A DNA stretch of 64,000 nucleotides, taken from Leuctra nigra. Lineage: Eukaryota > Arthropoda > Insecta > Plecoptera > Leuctridae. Both the position numbers and the translations under genes were made by a program. Each line of letters opens with the position of its first letter. Positions within the stretch are counted from its first letter, which is position 1. The notes below the pieces were generated by a model, which saw only the letters and a list, made by a program, of their open reading frames with translations, was not told where the DNA came from and did no database searches. The stretch covers positions 31,933,345 to 31,997,344 of the forward strand of contig OW203769.1 of the NCBI GenBank assembly GCA_934045905.1, read 5' to 3'. Shown here piece by piece: positions 44,995 through 57,812 of this stretch.

Positions 44995-45614
44995 TGTATA
45001 TCACGTGACTTTTTAACCAAAAAGCTACACATTTTCTAAAGGGTTCAGTTTAGAAAAGACTTCTCACTCATCAGATAAGTTAGGACACATCTGTTGGAAC
45101 TTATCTACGCAGAAAAGAACTGCGAAAATAATATATTAGATGATTTTACTTCCTTGCACCAAAATATTCTCAAATCAAGACCTGAAGTTGAAGGAAGTTC
45201 TACGAGTTGCCAAGAACAGCAAACTTTACTCTAATAAAAAGGCATATATGCATCACAAACCTGACGCAATGTCAGAATGTATAACATGCGCTCTTTCTTC
45301 CTCTTTCCAACGAAATGTTGAGATATTAATTATATCCACTATTATGAATGTAATGTTTAAACGAACAGCACTTGGTTTTGACAGTCTTCACACGCGTACG
45401 TATACACGATATTTGTGTTGTTTTTATTATAAAACCACTGCAAAATTAAATAATATTGACTGCAAATATTGATAAGCTCCAGTATGCAGTGAATTTCCTT
45501 CATAAATCACCTTGGATTACTCAACATGAACGATGTAAGGTATGTACTCATAGGTAACTATTTCTTTCGATCGGATGTAGAGAAATAAAGTCACGTGATA
45601 TACAGCCACCTTAA
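44995..45614. mobile_element. TTAA-ended MITE family T, copy 2 (intact ends)
   Basis: TTAAGGTGGCTGTATATCACGTGACTTT and its exact inverse form terminal inverted repeats of about 28 bp on a 620-bp element. The TTAA ends point to piggyBac-type mobilisation. Confidence 0.88.
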
Positions 45615-45910
45615 AAACGCCAAAAAAATAAATGTTAAAAGTTTCCTTTTTAATGCAAATTTACAAGGTAAAACGCCATAAGCCATCAATAGACCACTGT
45701 AAACCATAGTCCCGGGGGCATCTATCCCATACATAAAGAGTAGTTGGCCATAAAGTAGACATTTAAAAAATATTATTTTCTTTGCAAATAAATAAAAATT
45801 TGGTATCGCTAAAAGGTTAATAAAGACGATTTAATTAAAATGTTGAATCAATTCGCACTATTAATTTGAAAGATACATTCAATTCTTTGAAAATGTAGGC
45901 ATATATGTTT

Positions 45911-46488
45911 TAGGGATGGAGCGAACTTGGATTTTGATATCGACTATCGATATCATTTATATATCGATATATATCGATATATCGATATCGCGATATATCG
46001 ATATATTGAAATATTGAAATATCAATATATCGATATATTGAAGTATCGATATATTGAAATATCGAAATATCGAAATATCGATATATTGAAATATTGAAAT
46101 ATCGATATATCGAAATATCGAAATATTGATATGGAAGTATTATATTTCGATGTAGGTATGGAATTATTGATATAGGATCGCATAAATGCCTTAAATTGCT
46201 CCTAAAACTTCTAGGAATTTCAAAAGAAAATGTAAATAGAAATAACACAGCTATTCCAAGAAATAGGGTCACCGGCCAGATAAGAAAGAAATGTGAATAA
46301 TCTGAGAAATTGTCCATAAATCTGGTAAACGCTGCACTGCAAATATGAATTATTTTGTCATAGTAGGTATAAACTTCAATTAAGAACATAGTTGTATCAT
46401 ACGGTAAAGCTTCAATATATCGATATTTCAATATATCGATATTTCAATATTTCGATATTTCAATATATCGATATTTTCTCCATCCCTA
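45911..46488. mobile_element. hAT-type MITE with perfect 8-bp TSD ATATGTTT and CGATAT arrays
   Basis: Starts TAGGGATGGAG and ends CTCCATCCCTA, flanked by ATATGTTT on both sides (45903-45910 and 46489-46496). Both flanks of the interior are CGATAT/TTGAAATAT repeats. The central 230 bp is unique. Confidence 0.88.
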
Positions 46489-46724
46489 ATATGTTTACCC
46501 TACGCAAATTCATCGAGCCATAAGCACGATAACTCCGCGTTGATAACAGATTACATGTTATTAGTCTCAGTGCAATACGGCAATATCATAAACAATACTT
46601 AATTCCCTGATGACAATTTAATGATGAGAAACGACTCTGCATAAAACACATCATTTGCGACGGAGCCGCCTGCTAATTACAGTTATTAAAAGACCTTCGC
46701 AGAATTACAAGATTTGCATGGATT

Positions 46725-46893
46725 GAGGTGATACAAGCGCTCGGCCGTTTTAGAAAAGTGAGAGAGAAAAAGTGTTTCATAAGTGGGTGTAACTTTGATA
46801 GGATGTTCACATGATCAGTCTGATTGTATATTAGTCGCACTTTTTCGTTTTTGCTTCTTGCATTGTTAATTAGGCGCCGGTTATTCGACAGAA
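46725..46893 (-). mobile_element. MITE family M, truncated copy
   Basis: Runs from GAGGTGATACAAGCGCTCGGC to GCGCCGGTTATTCGACAGAAC, then stops where an imperfect inverted repeat (46895-47170; arms CTCCGGTAATGAC and GTCATTACCGGAG) begins. Confidence 0.7.
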
Positions 46894-47836
46894 CCGTCTC
46901 TTCTCCGGTAATGACACGTTTAAAAAGTTTTCATCGTCATTTGCCATTCAAGAAGTTACTGACTAACCATGTCGACAAATGTTTAACTGAAAAGTTGCAG
47001 ATGAGATGATTGGCTGAAAGAGTGTTCCGAGACTTTTGACCGAAGAAAAAAAACACTGAGCTTTGGTTTGTCAGCAACTTCTTGAAATGGCAAAATGACG
47101 ATGATTTTTTTTTGGAACGTCATTACCGGAGACGAGACGTTACCAAAACCTTCAAAACTAAAGATAACCCTGAAGAGACCTTCTTTTTGATCAATTTCGC
47201 AAATTATCAAAAATTCGCATACACAAAAAATCTTGTTCCACGATAACATCTGTAACTTTACAATAAAGAAGGTTATCGGGAATCTGACAAAACAGTTGTG
47301 CTCAAGTAGAGTCATGCTAAACAATGCTGCCAACCGCACCGCTCTCCTACGCTCCATTCCCGCGCAATTCATACATTCCTGGAACTTTTTGATCACCCCA
47401 TGTAATTCGTAGAAATTATTTTAGTGATGTTTGTCATGAAATTCGTGTATCACTCTGCACTTTTACACTGCCCAATTAATTTATCTTTTCATGTATAGGT
47501 ACTTCTTCTTTAATCTAATCCCATTTTTTATTTTGAAACAAAAGTTTAAATTTTCCCCGTAAACTGTCACTTTTAGATTTGACTAGACTTGTTTTTAACA
47601 TACTTATAGAAAATTGTAAATGTAAATGTATTATTTCATATATCGCTAGAATCGGTGTAATTTCATTATTATAAGTTTTCTGCGTTCTTTGACCAATCCT
47701 TCACAACTCCCCATAAAGTACACTACTCGTGAACAAATGCCTATAGTTTTACCCTGTAAATTGCATGCTACTTGCTAGATAATGTGTAGTTGTGCCCTGG
47801 GACATGGATGACAGCAAACAGCCTTCGTGTTGCGTG
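46894..47836. other. Intergenic DNA upstream of gene 4
   Basis: 46895-47170 is an imperfect foldback. The remainder is AT-rich with no further element that I can name. Confidence 0.5.
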
Positions 47837-47845
47837 TTATATAAC
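47837..47845 (+). promoter_or_regulatory. TATA-like box upstream of gene 4
   Basis: TTATATAAC lies 50-58 bp before the start codon of gene 4, so transcription start would be near 47868. Position and match only. Confidence 0.4.
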
Positions 47846-47894
47846 AAAACCAAACATTGACTTTCGGCTGTCGTTGTGCGTCGCTTGTTTGAAT

Positions 47895-50800
47895 ATGACG
47901 AGACTTGGTGTGCTTTTCTTTGCGTCTGCGCTCTGCATAGCTCAAGTGACTGCGACTAACTACAAGCTACGTGAGTTACGCATTCATTGTGAAGTCAATG
48001 ATGCCTCTTTGCATAATGAATTATGAATAATGTATTTTGAATTGATATGATAATTCATAAATTATGGTAATAAATGTCAATTAGAATTATTTTAATTGGG
48101 AACATACCTACACTTATACCTAGTACCTACTGCTAATTAATTTTAAATGACCATACGTATGCTTTATGTGCTAAAATTATGAATTTTAAAACATAGATTT
48201 TATGTGGAATTATTGATTTAGGTAATTTCTGATTTCTGTAAATATTTTAATTTAAAATTAATTTAGTATCTAGGAAAATAAGCTTGAGCTTTTTGAGCTA
48301 ATGTATTTTAAACATAATTACATAACGTTTTATACACATAGGAATTATGAACTTTTAATAAAATTATTTTAATTTAGGCTCATAAACTTAAACATAGAAC
48401 TAAGTACTAATTAATTTAAGAAATCAATATTAAAAATGCATTTTGGATATTAAACTATGCTTTTCACTTAATTTGTGTTGAATCTATTAAATGCAAATGA
48501 GTAAATATTATGTAAATATATTTATTTTTAAATGGATAATGGTATGAAAATGGTTGTGATGGAGGATGTTTGTATAGATAATGGAGATTACCTCTTTTAC
48601 GAAAAGAGTTTCATAATTCTTCAAAGCAATTGGTTTGTTCGAGGAAGAGCGATGCTTGTTATTGATACTTTTTTTGATACGATTGAAAATGAAATTGGTG
48701 GATGACATGATTTGAAATATGACTAGAAAAATTAAAACTTGTAGGGTTATCATTTGATTTTTTTGTTTTGTTTTTTGGCTAGCTTATTAGTTACTAATGA
48801 TTAGTTGTTTTTTGGTGAATAATTTGCTATTTTCTTCTCTCGCTGGGTGCTATATAAAAATAATTTTTATATGTGCCAAGTGATAACCCTAAGTTCATCC
48901 TTGAGTAACACACTTGTAAACTCTTCGATCAATTGGTTCACGGGTTTAGTCTCCAATCGTATCTGAATTTCCTAGTTTGCGCGGTTTTGTTGAATAACCA
49001 GCGCCTTATTAACAAGGCACGAAGCAAAATAAAAAAGTGCTACTAATATACAATCAGACTGATCATGTGAACATCCTAAGAGGCCCGGCCCGAGGGAGTC
49101 CAGCACTGGCTAATGGAACATTTTGTATCTCTCAATTTGCTCCAACGGCCGAGCGCTAGTATAACTTTCATGCACTCTGCTACTGAGGCTCAATCACAGA
49201 ATAAAGGTGCAATGGTGGACGTCTGATTTATCTTGAATCTGACGCCATCTTGCCAGACACGTGGCTCCATCTCGTAACGCTGTTTCTTGTTCCAGCCGAG
49301 TATTTCAAGAAGTGCGCGCGCAATGATCCTAACCTCAACGATTGCGCAAGGAAGAGTGCGCAGGACGCGCTGCCGTATTTCGTCACAGCTACAGGTAATT
49401 AACAAGCATTAATAGAGCATGCTCAGTCACAAGGGCATATCCAGGATGAAATTTCGGGGAGGGGGCGGGACAATACTAATATTTTAAGAGATCACAGGGG
49501 AAAACGGGGTTCGGGGGCTGCCTGTGATCTCTTAAAATATTAGTATTGTCCCGCCCCCCCCCCCCCCATCCCCGAAATTTCATCCTGGATACGCCCTTGT
49601 GTCTGTGCATGCTCTATGCTAGAAATTTTTTGGAAATTTTGGAGAAAATTTTGGACCACGGTCATTCGTTTAGGTGCAATTTTGAATCGCAGTGAATAGC
49701 TATTTTGGGGAATTATAAATTGCAAATAATCCAAAAATTGGCCTAAGAGGTTTAAGAATAGGTGAATTTATTGAACTTATTAGAATATGCAAATCCGGGG
49801 CGCATAGCCCCGGAATTGTTTTGAAATTTAACTCAATTCTAAATATTTTTAACGTTTTTCATATGATCTGTCCATTTTTAAGTGTTTTCTTCACATATTA
49901 TATTAAATTGGCCTTTTTATAGATAAAACCCTAAATACGCCCTTGCTCAGACCTATATTATTGTACACACTACAGCATGCAATCTATTTAATACGTATTG
50001 AGAGTTCATTCCGCACTTTTGGACACTTCATATGCGTTTCTGTTTGTGTCAACGCCACATGTCACATTGTTTTCCCTATTCCCACAAATAAGTGATACGT
50101 GATGGAGCCACTTCTGACAAGATGGCTACTATCAGGTCCACATATTAATTTGTTTGTTTTTACATTTCGTGTTTCCATAAAGCAGTGAAAAAAGAAAAAC
50201 AAATGAAATTGATATTTAGATATAAATTTACTTTATTGGTCATAACAAACAACTATATCAAATATTTGTATTTATATTTATACAAATGCCCCCTTGATAG
50301 CCGCCATTTACATAGTACCACAAAATCCACCAGAGGTCAGTTGTGTTCCTTATTTTCTCGAATTGATGTATCAGTATTCATAGCTTGCACGAACTTCTTT
50401 TGTTTTATATCAGCAATACAAAATTATTGAACTTTCCACCTGAGGACGGATATTTTGTTGGCACTTTGACAGGGGATGAAGGGGAATCGATGAATCGATG
50501 AAGGTGAAATTTCTCTGCGACAAACAGCAGAGAATCAGAGCTGTTCTGCGTGCCATCAAGATGGTGGCAGGCAACAATGAGACGACATCACGTGGAGTTG
50601 TAGAGTCAGAGTTATGGAACTGTGACTGTGTTGTAGGAAACCGCAAGTTCGGCACGCCGCCGCTGAAGCCGCTAGTGATCTCCACAGTGAGTCTGGACAG
50701 ACACGGCCTCCAGCTGTCCTTCACGAACCTCACCCTCCACGGCCTGGAGAACATCGACTTCAAGCAGTTCAGGTACAGTTGGCGTGGCCCGAGACACTTT

Positions 50801-53800
50801 GTAATGCGTCTGTCAAGATGTTCAGACACACCCATGGCAGTCACCTTCCGGAGACACTTTGTAATGCGTCTGTCAAGATGTTCAGACACCCCCATGGCAG
50901 TCACCTTAGCGTGGTGGTGGGGTTTGTGTTGGCCAATGATACACTGCTAAGCACATGTGTAGGGCTATCCATGCCGGAGTGCAGTCAGGGTCGACCTACC
51001 CATGCCTTCCCTTGAATTCTCGGGCCGGACTTCCCCCCACCCCGTCGGTCCGTCATCCATTCTGGCCTGGCCTTCCCGACAGTGCTGGACTCCCCCGGAC
51101 TGGGCCCCTTTGGTCTACCCCTCCCCATGACCTCCATTTATGATCAACAACATGTAAACTTAGTATGCGCAGGACCTCGCATTAAACCCACATTAAACCC
51201 CATTATACTACTATACTACTATTCAGAACACATGCCGCTCTCTGTCCTCCTTTGTAATAGATGCAAGTATTTGGTCCCAATGTTACTTAACCTCGTTGAT
51301 CTGACGAGAAGCGTTGTATCCAACACACCAGCCGCTGGGTTCTTTGTGTAGCGTATTTGTAATGGATACAGAATGTAAGACAACCTCAAGCACTCCTCAA
51401 GAGCCAGTGAGAATGACTGTCGGTAGAAACTTGAAATTACGTTGACAATATTCGAAGTCCCGTGGCACAGTTCCTAAGCTCGACGCTAGATGTCGCTACA
51501 TGAGTGTGAGACGTAAACACTAGGGGTGTTCAACGATTATTTTATTTATATCGATTATTAATTCGATTTTCGTAATTTAAATCGATTAATAATCGAATTA
51601 AATCGTATTGATATCATCATGTTCAGGGTGGTCATATCATATCGTCTTTTACGGCAATATTAACCTCAACAATGAAATGTGTCCGGAAAGTTATTAATTT
51701 TTACTCAAATACGCTATAATGTGACGCAATTCATTTAATCATCACTGATAAATGATAAAGCAAATTAGAAATACACATGACTGAAACTTGGGAAAATACA
51801 CACAAACATGAATTTATCACTAAAATATTACGCACACAAAGAAAAATGTGGACAGAATGAAGGCAGCCATTTTAGAAGTTGTAAAATGCAACCATTTTCA
51901 AGGCGGCAAATTCAAATTGATGTAATTCGATTATTTGTACTAACATTGATTAATCGTTTTGAATATCATAATCGATTAATCGATTCGATTAAATCGTAAT
52001 CGTGAACATCCCTAGTATACACCGAGTGTGTTGGCCATGTTGATGACATGCAGTTGTGTTCTAGGCTGGACATGAAGAGCCGGCACGAGGAGTTCGACAT
52101 GGTGATCCCGGACCTGCATGTCACCGGCAACTACAAGGCCAACGGCATGGTGTTGGTGATGCACGTGCAGGGCGAGGGGCCATGCGTCATCGATATCAGT
52201 GAGTAGTCAGTCACTGATCTTACAGGACTTCATTGATCTTCCTCTGTCCCGGCGGCGTGAATTTTCCTGGCAAAGACTTCGTAAATGGGACGTAAAACGT
52301 AAATTGACTGTGACAAAAACACTAATAATTTACTTATTTAGAAGATGTGAGTGCAAGAGGGGAAGACTGGAAGATGGTTGAGGGGGAAAGTTGGTGGGAA
52401 AATAGCGACATATGGAATGGTTTAATTATGAAGATGGAGGAGGAAGAAAGTGAGGAGGAAGAAGATGAAGAAATATCAACCGGTCCGGCTAGCCGATTGA
52501 GAAATTTATAGCCTTAGTATGTCTGGTTAGGCAGTGAATGTAATTATGTAATGTAATTTATGAATTGTCTTACCCCCTGACCCAAATAATATTTGGAACC
52601 AGGGTTTGGAAATAAAAAAAAAAAAATACAAACTGAACTCTGATTTAGAAGTGAAGTATACATACTGTGTTCTGACAGCTTACATCAGTAAAATGAAGGA
52701 TATATTAACATTAAATATGCTATATTTCGAATTTAAAAATCGTTTTTTTTTTTTTACTCTTGAGGGTTTTCACGACCCCAATTTCATCCCAGAACTATCG
52801 TGAATGACATTTGAAAACATAGTCTAGTTAGATTAACGATTTATTTCACTTCAAAAATGTTAAAACTGGAATTTTATAAAAATTATTTTTTCTCCCATTT
52901 ACGAAGTCTTTGCCAGACAAATATTCGCGTCCCGGTGTGTGGTATGTCATGGCTTGCAATGTCGTCAACTCATGAAGAGTAATTTGTTTCTAGCTTTAGA
53001 AGTTTGTATTAGCATGGAGTTAAGGTGGCGCATTCACTCGAGGCATGCTCTCAGATCTCATACATTTTGTGTGAACTTATTTATAATCACCCAATACACA
53101 ATCGCAGAAAAAAATTAAACACTTCTCGTGTCTTTTCTGAGATAATATGAGTTGTTATCTAGACAGCCACGTAAAATCGTATCATTTTAAGCCAAAATAA
53201 AGTTCTACTTTTGTATCGTTAGATTTTAACAAAAAAATCTGGTGGACCTACGGATATACAGTCAGGAAAAATATTGAAAACAATACCAAGGTGTGCTATT
53301 TTAAAAGTTATACACCAAATTCGAAAGTTGCAAATTACAGGACATTAAATTAGTCTTTTATACTTATAGTTGAACTGTTGTAAAACGTTTTTTGAAATGA
53401 TAATTTCAAAAATAAAAACAAATGTGCTATATCGAGTGATCGCGCCATGTTAAAAGTGATTTGATCAAAACAAATATGACTTCTCAGCAAAATTGTTAAT
53501 TACAAACGTTTACAAAGCAACTGGTGGTTTTACGGTCACATTCTTATTGTCCTTTGTTATGTTGGCCCTGATATGGAACGTTTTCGTAAGTTACGGCAGT
53601 GTTGGGGTGCCAAACTATAAAAAAACAACACGAGCGTGTACCTTAAAGCCACTAGTTGGCAAATTTTTTCACAATCTCTCCATGGTTATGATTAATTTAA
53701 GGAGGAATAAGCGATATATAATATAAACACGGTCTTCTGGAAATTTCTGCACATTTGCAAAGAAATTCGAATTTCTAGAAGGCCGTTTCACGGTTCACCA

Positions 53801-55453
53801 TGGCAACACAATTTTACAAGTAAACTGCACTTTTCAGATGGAAAAACGTAAAAATAAAGCAGTAAAACCCTCATAGCTCAGTAAAACACCCACGAACGTG
53901 TATATTTAAAACTGTTATAAATTATAATACAATATTGCATCTGATACACGCTATTATAGTTTTTCAAAAAATTCTATACGTTGGAAAGCAGCGTAATACC
54001 ATTGACTACCGCTCAGTATGGGACTCGTGACTGCTATAGCTGCAGCACTGAATGAGGCCCCACTACAAGCCACGATTCTGGCAATATAAAGACATTATTA
54101 TTAATTTTGTTCAATGCTACAACATGCCTTCATATTTATAATATAGGCCTAAATTAAGCTTATTGTTGTGCTGCGTCAGCTTTCCCTGCAATCTTGGCCT
54201 ATGTAAGACGATCTCAGCCGGACGAGTGAAGAATTTGACCTTGGTCTGTACGTAAGAACGGGGCGGTTCCGTTTGTCACTAGACATCGACGACAGATGAC
54301 TGGCCAGTCGCATGTCCCCACCCCCAGTGTACGTCAATGGTAATACGCTTTTAAAAATATCAGCATTACTGCACTACTTTTTCCTTCAAGTCGCAATGTT
54401 ATACCATATGTTAAACTGAGAAAAAACTGTAACATTGAAGCAATGTATCTCCAAAATTAGTTCACGTTGACCACTTTGTCTCGCCATATTATGATGCAGA
54501 ACATAAAAATCTATTTATGCCAAATTTGAACGATTTCTCACGAAGGGTGAAATTCAGAGATCCCTTAATTGCTTCTTTTAATGTTCACTTTGAATCTGTT
54601 TAGTGGGCATGAGGTCTACCATGAGCCACGACTATACCCTCGGACCCGGCAAGACTGGCGCTGATCACATGACCACTCTCAACACAAAGTTCACATTCGA
54701 GCCGCAAGGGGTCAAGCTCAAGTTCGACAATCTGTTCAACAACAAAGCCATCAGTGAGTATCCCTTCACTTGCTGCGACTGATGCTTGATTCCAGGCATA
54801 CAAGAGGGGGGAGAGTGACCCCCCTCTTCCCGCTCTTTAAAAAGCTCAAAGCAGGGACTGAAACCCAATTCAATATCGGTGCCGGTTCCGGTGCCGGTTC
54901 CATAAGGGTTCCAATAGGTTCCATCAAATTCAGACAATAATTCAAATCATTTTTTTAAAATGACTTTCTGGAACTTACTTGCTCAGAAATGTTTAACATT
55001 AATTTGACTCGTTGAGCATTTATTTGAAAAACTATAAATGGTAGAAAATATGTAATTTCAGATTTGATAGACAATTAAGTAAAAATTCAATACAAAATTG
55101 TTTAAAAGAACCCTGTTGGAACCGTTATGGAACCCTAATAACGTTTAATATTAATAAGGTTCCGGTTCCGGTTCCACCTAAAAAAATATCATAGGTTCCG
55201 ATTCCGGTCCCTTTAGAATAACGATTATTTTCGCTTCCGCTCCCTGAACTGCTGTATGGCGGGCTGTCTAACCGGCAGGCGCATGATTCTTGCAGGCGAC
55301 ACCATCAACGTGTTCTTCAATGAGAACTGGAAGGAGCTGGTCGCGGACTTCGGACCGACCATCTCGGAGATCATCGGCTTCATCGCTGCGCAGATCTACA
55401 ACGGACTCACTGCGCACGTGCCCTATCACGACATCTACCCGGAGACGCTCTAG
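47895..55453 (+). CDS. Gene 4: JHBP/takeout-family secreted protein, complete
   Basis: Six exons: 47895-47970, 49296-49394, 50637-50772, 52065-52198, 54604-54753 and 55296-55453 (stop TAG 55451-55453). They total 753 nt (250 aa), phases 1,1,2,1,1. The signal peptide is about residues 1-21 (LGVLFFASALCIAQVTA). C32 and C42 form the C-x9-C pair. Exon 3 has FGTPPLKPLVIS in place of GIPPLVPMRIP. Exon 4 ends CVIDIS and lacks the N-glycosylation sequon found in genes 1, 2, 3 and 5. Exon 6 has FNENWKELVADFGP and HVPYHDIYPETL and stops eight codons earlier than genes 2 and 3. It is more diverged from genes 2/3 than they are from each other. An ATG 105 nt upstream is in frame, but the signal peptide favours 47895. 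The 3' flank has GGATGACGTCATC at 55516; AATAAA lies at 55661. Confidence 0.9.
48666..49166 (+). mobile_element. MITE family M copy in gene 4 intron 1
   Basis: Contains TTTTTTTGATACGATTG, CTCGCTGGGTGCTATA and CAGCGCCTTATTAACAAGGC, and ends at CCGAGCGCTAGTATAAC. It lies about 130 bp before exon 2. Confidence 0.7.
49430..49605. repeat. Inverted repeat with G/C-rich core in gene 4 intron 2
   Basis: AGGGCATATCCAGGATGAAA at the left pairs with TTTCATCCTGGATACGCCCT at the right. The right arm holds a C14 run where the left has GGGAGGGGGCGGG. It starts 36 bp after the exon 2 donor. Confidence 0.85.
50035..50420. repeat. Duplicated segment S, copy 1 (empty site)
   Basis: AAGTGATACGTGATGGAGCC through CCACCAGAGGTCAGTTGTGTTCC matches 56205-57265, which differs by carrying Helentron-like element D. 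It lies in gene 4 intron 2. Confidence 0.8.
50786..50908 (+). repeat. 60-bp tandem duplication just after the gene 4 exon 3 donor
   Basis: GAGACACTTTGTAATGCGTC plus 40 bp occurs at 50791 and 50851, starting 18 bp downstream of the exon 3 donor (50773). Each unit has GTAATG, a weak donor-like motif. Confidence 0.9.
50940..51520. other. Gene 4 intron 3, GC-richer stretch
   Basis: About 51000-51130 is unusually C-rich (CCCCCGGACTGGGCCCCTTT) but has no recognisable product; nothing else can be supported. Confidence 0.4.
51521..52014. mobile_element. hAT-type MITE in gene 4 intron 3, 8-bp TSD
   Basis: Starts TAGGGGTGTTCAACGATTA and ends AATCGTGAACATCCCTA. The flanks GTAAACAC and GTATACAC match at 7 of 8 bases. 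Ends are rich in ATCGATTAAT. It stops 50 bp before exon 4. Confidence 0.85.
52199..54603. other. Gene 4 intron 4 (2.4 kb)
   Basis: About 52330-52625 resembles the 3' end of a retroelement: an E-rich frame (EEEESEEEEDEE), a stop after NL, then AATAAA and an A-run at 52608. The rest, including the 77-codon frame at 53493, shows nothing I can support. Confidence 0.45.
54853..55240. repeat. GGTTCC-containing dispersed element in gene 4 intron 5
   Basis: GCAGGGACTGAAACCCAATT plus GGTTCC runs at about 54880-54910 and 55158-55178. It is related to the clusters at 8760-10060 and 25712-25795. Confidence 0.65.
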
Positions 55454-56386
55454 CGCGACCAATCACAGCGCGGCGTTGTTGCGTCGACCAATCAGGAGCT
55501 GACTTCGTGCTAGAGGATGACGTCATCTCCTAGACCCCGGACGTACAATAGTTTACAATACAATATGTTGATTGAAAATAATTTGTTTCAAGAATAAGAC
55601 ATAGATAGTGTCACGAGATATGAAATTAATTGGAAGAGTAATTAGGGACTATAATTAAAAAATAAAAATGACTTGGTTTCGTAATAACAATGGGATATGT
55701 GAACATGAAAATATAACCGTACATGTTGAGTTTATAGTCTGACCTGTTTGTTTCTTTTAAAACAAATTGTGTCATTTACGATTTTGCTTAGAAAACAAAT
55801 TGCTACACGTATAAGCACGTAAACCAACTAAAATTCATTACACGGGATAATTTTATTTTCTGAGAAGGATAATCATTTAAGCAGCACGGAATTCTATTCG
55901 TCCGATTGTCTCCACTTAACGGACCCATTTAAAAGTCCGAGGAACATATATCCATTGCTCTTCTCTGTTCATGTGTTCAATGAAACCAAATATCAGCAGC
56001 GACCTCAAACTTACGTTGCTCTTCGTTTGGGTTTAGACGGAGAATTATAATACGTTAAAATCATACATGACTCATAATTTACCCTTCCTCTGTTTTCCTG
56101 CGTCATTTTCCTCCACGGTAATTGATTGAACATTTTCTTCATGTAGATTAGTCCGCATCAATTTACATTCCCCTCGGCTGAGAGCTTATGCTCTATTCGA
56201 ACAAATAAGCGATACGTGATGGAGCCACTTCTGGCAGGAAACTTTTTAGATGCACTTTTTTATTTTGATGTTCGTGTTTCCATAGGGCAGTGAAAAAGGA
56301 GAAACAAATGAAATTTAGAATTAGTTACAAGTTTACTTTTTTAGCCATAACAAACAACTAAAGCAAATTTATATCATATATTTACA
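55454..56386. other. Intergenic DNA after gene 4
   Basis: A palindromic CTAGAGGATGACGTCATCTCCTAG-like site lies at about 55510-55533. 56205-56386 is the left half of duplicated segment S. Otherwise AT-rich. Confidence 0.5.
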
Positions 56387-57190
56387 CTAGGAAAACGCTC
56401 AGAGTAACGCGTTGATGAGCGAGCACGGCCACGTGCAAATTCTCCAACCGGAAATGCGTTCACAACGCACATAAAACATATACATCCATATTGAATTGAA
56501 ATATGAGCCACTCGATCAACAAAAAAGTATGATTTTCATCGAAACTTGAAAATAGCATCTAAGCACCCTGGTTATAAAGCAAATCAGATTCAATTCAACT
56601 GGCACTGGAAAACATTCATTTCGATACTTCATTCTGACAGCTATTAAAAATTTCAATAAATGCATACGTTCTTAACTGATTGGGATGAAACTTTGTAAAA
56701 TAAGAGATAATGTTGGTCTTAATGATCATGCAAAATATGAGTTTGATCAGAATTATCGAAGACCGTTTTCATTTTTCAACCTATCAGGAGATGTTTATTT
56801 AAATTTTAACCAATGAATGAATTTCAAAAAAAATTAGGGCCTGCAAACAGAAATGGTTGTCTCTACATGTGTGCAAAATTTCAGCTCGATCGAAGAAAAA
56901 CTCTGACCTGTATAGCCAAAATATGAGTTTTATCAGTTTTATCGAAAACCATGATCATTTTTTAACCTACCATCAGGGGATGTTTATTTAAATTTTAGCC
57001 AATGAATGGATTTCATAAAAAATTGGGGTCAGCAACGCCCAGAGAATGTCCGAACATGTGTGCAAAATTTCAGCTCGATCGAAGAAAATCTGTGACCTAT
57101 GTAGCCTCAGTAACAGAAAAAAAAACACACACAAAAAAACAGAGGTCCGTGTCAAAAGAGCCAAAAGGAGACGCTCGCTTCGCTCGCTCA
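56387..57190 (-). mobile_element. Helentron/HINE-like element D, inserted in segment S
   Basis: On the minus strand it starts TGAGCGAGCGAAGCGAGCG (ending at 57190) and ends AACGCGTTACTCTGAGCGTTTTCCTAG (ending at 56387). It divides duplicated segment S, whose uninterrupted copy is at 50035-50420. Confidence 0.75.
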
Positions 57191-57748
57191 ATAAATAAAC
57201 CCTTTATATCCTCCATTATCATAGAACCAAAGAATCCACCAGAGGTCAGTCGTGTTCCTTATTTTCTCGAATAGACTATAAGATATTATGATAAAATACT
57301 CGACCAGAGTTCAAAGTTTTATATGTGTCATGTGTGATGTCATTTTATTCAGAAACATTTCATTATAGGTAACATCAAATACAAACTTCGCAAAGGTCAG
57401 TTTGTCCGCATGCATTAGATTTACTTTTGCTCTTTCTGTTCACGTTTTAGAAAACATTTGAACTGTCGCGATCACAACTCTAATATTTTGTCTGATCATG
57501 ATGACTAACGCTGCAATTGATCGTGTCTAACAAACTGATAATCGATTGCGCGTGTTATGTTTTGCTGAAACAACAAAATCATTAGCGTTGTCCTGGAATC
57601 ATGATCCGATCTTCTTGGCGTTGATTCGTGTGCTTAGCGATCTGTAATTGCATTATCTTCTACAATAATTGTTAACAAGCATTAGGCGTGAGATGTGAAT
57701 CATGATCTTATCAATCAAGTCAATAGTTTGCTTGATTCGCGTGACATG

Positions 57749-57812
57749 ATGCTGACTCACGTAGTTCTGTGTTGCGTCATCATGGCGCTCTCGAGTCTAG
57801 CGTAGTCACTAC
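57749..57812 (+). pseudogene. Dead copy of JHBP-family first exon upstream of gene 5
   Basis: ATGCTGACTCACGTAGTTCTG and the final ACTAC|GTAAGTCAA match exon 1 of gene 5 (59325-59385) closely. It is 64 nt, so phase 1 is kept and the donor is intact. However, the reading frame meets TAG at 57803-57805, three codons before the donor. It is a relic of a duplicated gene or a disabled alternative first exon. No matching exons 2-6 were found between it and gene 5. Confidence 0.85.

Noticed and set aside
45910..46431. 173-codon minus-strand ORF rich in YRYFDIS repeats
   Set aside because: It is a by-product of CGATAT simple repeats inside a hAT-type MITE.
50498..50950. 150-codon ORF covering gene 4 exon 3
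   Set aside because: It only extends the real exon (50637-50772) into intron and through the 60-bp duplication; splice sites and phase define the exon.
53493..53726. 77-codon ORF with a hydrophobic stretch
   Set aside because: No motif, in the middle of gene 4 intron 4, with intron-like base composition.
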